A DNA stretch of 64,000 nucleotides from an uncultured Bacteroidaceae bacterium (lineage in GTDB: Bacteria; Bacteroidota; Bacteroidia; Bacteroidales; Bacteroidaceae): the NCBI GenBank assembly GCA_944321635.1, contig CALULY010000012.1:1-64000 (forward strand), given 5' to 3'. Shown here piece by piece: positions 62,201 to 64,000 of this stretch. The notes below the pieces were generated by a model. That model did not search any database. It was not told the DNA's origin and saw only the letters and a program-made list of their open reading frames with translations. Each line of letters starts with the position of its first letter. Within the stretch, counting starts at the first letter, position 1. The position numbers and the translations under genes were made by a program.

Positions 62201-63766
62201 GAGCCGCGCCCTGCTCGCCTTGTCCATGGGGTCAAATCCTTTGCCGCGCACCGTCAGGTCCAAATCCACCGGGGAGAGGCCTTCCATAGGGACAAAATGC
62301 CCGACGACGAACGAATCGACAGACAATTTGAGCGAATAGCTGCCGTCATCCATCCCGTAGGTGGCATCCACCCCCACGCTGCTGCCGCCGTCGGCCAGGC
62401 GCAAGTCAGCCTTGCACTCGCCACCGCCGTAACTCACGCGCGAGTCAAGCGTCATGCCGGATGGGATGTAAAATGCCGTGTCGGCCATGCCCAGCGCAGG
62501 TTTGACAAAATCAAGGTCTCCCGTCCGCGCCATCAGCTCCAGCCGCGCCGACCGCTTGATGCTGTCAAGAGGGCAATCGACCTGGCCCTCGGCATGGAGA
62601 GTGACGGCATTGCACCATCCCACGTCAAGGCGCGAAAGGTCGAGCCTGTCGAGCGTGCCGCCCAGATTGATGCCGACCGTCACGGGATCGCGCGGGATCT
62701 GCCCGTGCAGCTTGCCTGCGAAATGCTCCATGTCGGCAGGCGCGACACTCATCGCCGCATCCAATGACACCGCACCCGCAGGCACCGAGTCAAGGAGCCC
62801 CCACCCGGCAGAAGCGTTGATGTCGATGGACGACGCGGCGGTGCGCAGGCCAAGTCCCTTGACGTATATGTTTTGGTCGTCAGATTCTATCCTTCCGCCG
62901 CCAGAGATGACGGCGAGACCGCACTTCTCACGCGCGGCAATGCCAGTCAGGACAGCACGGAGCGACGACGGTGTGTAGACGGCCGAATCGACCTCCAGCG
63001 ATACTCCCTCGGCCAACAAGTCAGAGGGGTTGAAAACGCCTGGGGTCTCCTCTCCTCCCGTTGCCATGCCAAAGCGTCCCCCTGCCAGCTCGAAATGCCG
63101 CAGGCTGTAACTCTGCGCGCCAAGGTCGGCCACACAGTCCTCGACAACGGCACGGTCAAGCCCCGAGGTCAACGACAAGGTGTCCAACGGCATGGACAGG
63201 TCAAAGGCGACGTTCTCTATGTTCACCCTCTTGACCTCGACCACCCAGTCCAATGGCTCGGAAGGGGTTGTGTCGGCAGCGGCAGTGTCAGTTATGCAGA
63301 GGTCAACCCTCGTGTCCCGCAACACGAGTTCATCGACGACAGCGCGCGAACCACGCAGGTCAACCCCGTGCGACTCCAGACGCAAGTTGTCGATGTTGCC
63401 CTCGACGTAGTAGAAAGGGATGAGAGTCTTGCTCTTGACCTTTGCATCATGCAGCTCGACGGCATCGACCTCGACGCACTGCCGCAGCAAGGGGGCGAGC
63501 GGGATGTCAACCACCAACTCGCGGACATAGAGCACCGTGTCAACATCGTCACTGACGTAGGCATCGGCCACGACGAGCGACAGCGGGAAGCGCAGGGACA
63601 CGCGCCCAACACTCACGTCCATGCCGAGGGTCGTGGCGGCGTAGGCGGCAGCCTTGTCCTTTGCAAACTGCTGCACAGGCGGCAGGTAGAGCAGCACCAA
63701 CGCGAGCAGCACCAGCGCCACGGGGAGCAGTGCCACGCCAATCACCCATTTCTTCCACCTTTTCAT
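59186..63766 (-). CDS. tamB: TamB/DUF490 translocation and assembly protein
   Basis: 1526 aa, one N-terminal membrane anchor (W-V-I-G-V-A-L-L-P-V-A-L-V-L-L-A-L-V-L-L). A very long run of beta-taco repeats follows, typical of AsmA/TamB bridge-like lipid-transfer proteins, and the conserved DUF490 domain covers about 1090-1500 (ending in I-S-I-E-Y-R-L-D and onward). It should span the periplasm from the inner membrane to TamL. The ORF starts 234 bp inside the window edge and is complete. Confidence 0.93.
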   Translation of the reverse strand: MKRWKKWVIGVALLPVALVLLALVLLYLPPVQQFAKDKAAAYAATTLGMDVSVGRVSLRFPLSLVVADAYVSDDVDTVLYVRELVVDIPLAPLLRQCVEVDAVELHDAKVKSKTLIPFYYVEGNIDNLRLESHGVDLRGSRAVVDELVLRDTRVDLCITDTAAADTTPSEPLDWVVEVKRVNIENVAFDLSMPLDTLSLTSGLDRAVVEDCVADLGAQSYSLRHFELAGGRFGMATGGEETPGVFNPSDLLAEGVSLEVDSAVYTPSSLRAVLTGIAAREKCGLAVISGGGRIESDDQNIYVKGLGLRTAASSIDINASAGWGLLDSVPAGAVSLDAAMSVAPADMEHFAGKLHGQIPRDPVTVGINLGGTLDRLDLSRLDVGWCNAVTLHAEGQVDCPLDSIKRSARLELMARTGDLDFVKPALGMADTAFYIPSGMTLDSRVSYGGGECKADLRLADGGSSVGVDATYGMDDGSYSLKLSVDSFVVGHFVPMEGLSPVDLDLTVRGKGFDPMDKASRARLMARVGRLAYSSYDLSGTEISGSLFRSHARLELATLNPWLEMNSDLRATIAEHGSDLSLAVNVDRIGLTELLGADSASTGAVRTEIRLVTDMDEMLDIEGRIGDIVLDLGSNVARPKDISFSAYTNTGAARARLDAGDMTLTLSGDNGATQLAGMLQTFTDKLGEQLREHALDYDKLKAYLPDLRMELRADNDNPFANYLKMMGIDISQTRIRVATHPVRGVAGDLALRGIGVDSLRLDSAYMWFVQDTTSIRYRLRVANSQTMADYVTGVSLNGEITNRSADLLIDMFDKQGEKGVYLGCKGEFVREGIKMSFFPADPVFLFRTFHLNPGNYVLLGRDKNIYADVSFLDDKGMGLGLSNSTTKKGHNQLTASLTGIDLADIRTLLPMLPDMSGIISADVSYTALKRTFSLSCDATVDDFVYEKRPVADFSIRAGYVPFGDTKQIMSLKLGVNGEEALSVGGKYESDKDAIAYRMKLTGLPLGVANPFLPPDFLTIDGKLSGEMRLGGSFIEPVLNGDVSFNDASVYIVQAGTKIRLDNRPLVVKDSRLAFDKFALLTRTDNPFTINGSVDFSNLSEIGTDLQFMASNYELLNAKKTKQSLVYGKAYIDAAIGVTGRLDDLKVRGYAKLLGNTNLTYIMKESSLTVQDRLGETVTFTNFNDTTTYKDIEIKPIPITGMDMLLNVSIDPTAAVNIDLSQDGKNRVEVVGGGDLSMQYTAQGDLSLTGRYTFTGGNISYSLPLVNIADFSVKDGSYVDWTGNILNPTMNLTAIKKVRTDVANSDGNGSRKVDFDLSVNIYNTLEDLGLSFDIAAPQDADVQNTLAATGEDERRTMALTMMVTGMYIGGGGSTDMNLNMGSALNSLLQKEISSAAGKIKAVDLSLGMENPNGEEGFDNMDISYKISKRFLNDRFNIVIGGTISTGGDAAQSNKESFIDNISIEYRLDNSGTRYVKLFHNKNYESVLEGEITETGAGIVLRKKMLRLGELFIFKRKKPIVTDNGQDTGK

Positions 63767-64000
63767 GCTTGTGCGAGTTGCGAATGTGCAAATTAACTTC
63801 TTTTTCGCCGAATGTCGGTCTGCTTTCGCCGCTTAATTATGACCGCACGCCAGCCCGCAACCGCCCTCACCGGGGCGAAAAAAGGATGCGGCATGGGACG
63901 AAAAGTCTATTTTTAGATTAAAAACATATAAATGTAGGTTAAGTTTATGTATTTGCAACCTAAAAATATATAGATGCAGGTTAAAAACAGACTTTTCCTC
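63767..64000. other. region upstream of tamB, no gene
   Basis: The minus strand has TTAATTTG at 63798-63791, one base off the -7 consensus, as the likely tamB promoter. The last 100 bp are a sharply AT-rich repeat (63901-63996). No coding sequence reaches the window edge convincingly. Confidence 0.5.
63901..63996. repeat. AT-rich repeat of about 21-bp period with terminal inverted repeats
   Basis: Terminal arms AAAAGTCTATTTTTA (63901-63915) and TAAAAACAGACTTTT (63982-63996) are inverted with one mismatch. Inside, TTAA-opening units recur at 21, 22 and 20 bp with G-C-A/A-T-G-T-A-G-G-type ends. It shares CTAAAAATATATAG exactly with 36782-36795 and TTGCAACCT in inverse with 36800-36808. Confidence 0.65.

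Noticed and set aside
61103-62767. 554-codon plus-strand open frame
   Set aside because: Complement of tamB; composition follows the tamB codon pattern read backwards.
1-64000. tRNA, rRNA, insertion sequences, prophage
   Set aside because: No T-loop-like GGTTCRANNCC with cloverleaf context, no rRNA-like stretch, no transposase or integrase among the real genes.

Overview
The window reads as a chromosome segment of a gut-type Bacteroidales bacterium, most like Muribaculaceae or a relative (family placement is a guess). The reasons are: many secreted proteins with type IX secretion (T9SS) type-A sorting domains; a fused SecDF; a TamL lipoprotein/TamB pair; an inositol-lipid gene set; and promoters of the Bacteroidetes form TTTG-N19/20-TAnnTTTG instead of -35/-10 boxes. 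Coding density is high and most genes lie on the minus strand in short-gap operons.

Layout. 1-12535 (+): a surface-protein operon with the 3' end of a modular protein, a 3169-residue LamG/Ig adhesin-like protein, a small lipoprotein sharing a module with the giant, and an OmpA-family barrel protein. 12757-19614 (-): four exported proteins, two of them paralogues whose last 282 bp are identical, a C25 (gingipain-type) peptidase, and an S74-like/T9SS protein. 19615-26468 (-): secDF, a PepSY-like periplasmic protein, a histidine kinase and response regulator, a YjbQ-family protein and a two-helix membrane protein. 26634-28486 (-): an Eco29kI-type restriction-modification pair bracketed by near-identical 66-bp repeats, then two more small membrane proteins. 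29568-34628 (-): an NfnAB-type fusion, an EEP-family phosphodiesterase and two rhomboids. 34818-36605 (+): argS. 36886-40893 (-): an EmrB/EmrA/TolC-type efflux operon. 41214-51445 (-): three large T9SS cargo proteins including an M6 metalloprotease. 51913-54488 (-): inositol phospholipid/sphingolipid synthesis genes without a myo-inositol-phosphate synthase. 54775-55656 (+): an FKBP isomerase. 55770-56735 (-): a RhuM-Fic protein. 56887-63766 (-): tamL and tamB.

Most unusual feature. Six intergenic regions, plus one degenerate region, carry short arrays of the 9-bp imperfect palindrome CAT-N3-ATG at an exact 22-bp period (near 19836, 26591, 28675, 29349, 51683 and 56794; degenerate near 36841). 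Seventeen perfect cores lie in register; N3 and the 13-bp spacers vary. Several arrays open with a CAT-N3-ACC unit. I know of no named element matching this. It looks like a dispersed family of phased protein-binding sites or a mobile repeat. Two copies bracket the restriction-modification pair, one lies over the expected -33 position of the RhuM-Fic promoter, and one forms a terminator-like hairpin. A second, AT-rich family of about 21-bp period occurs near 36777 and 63901.
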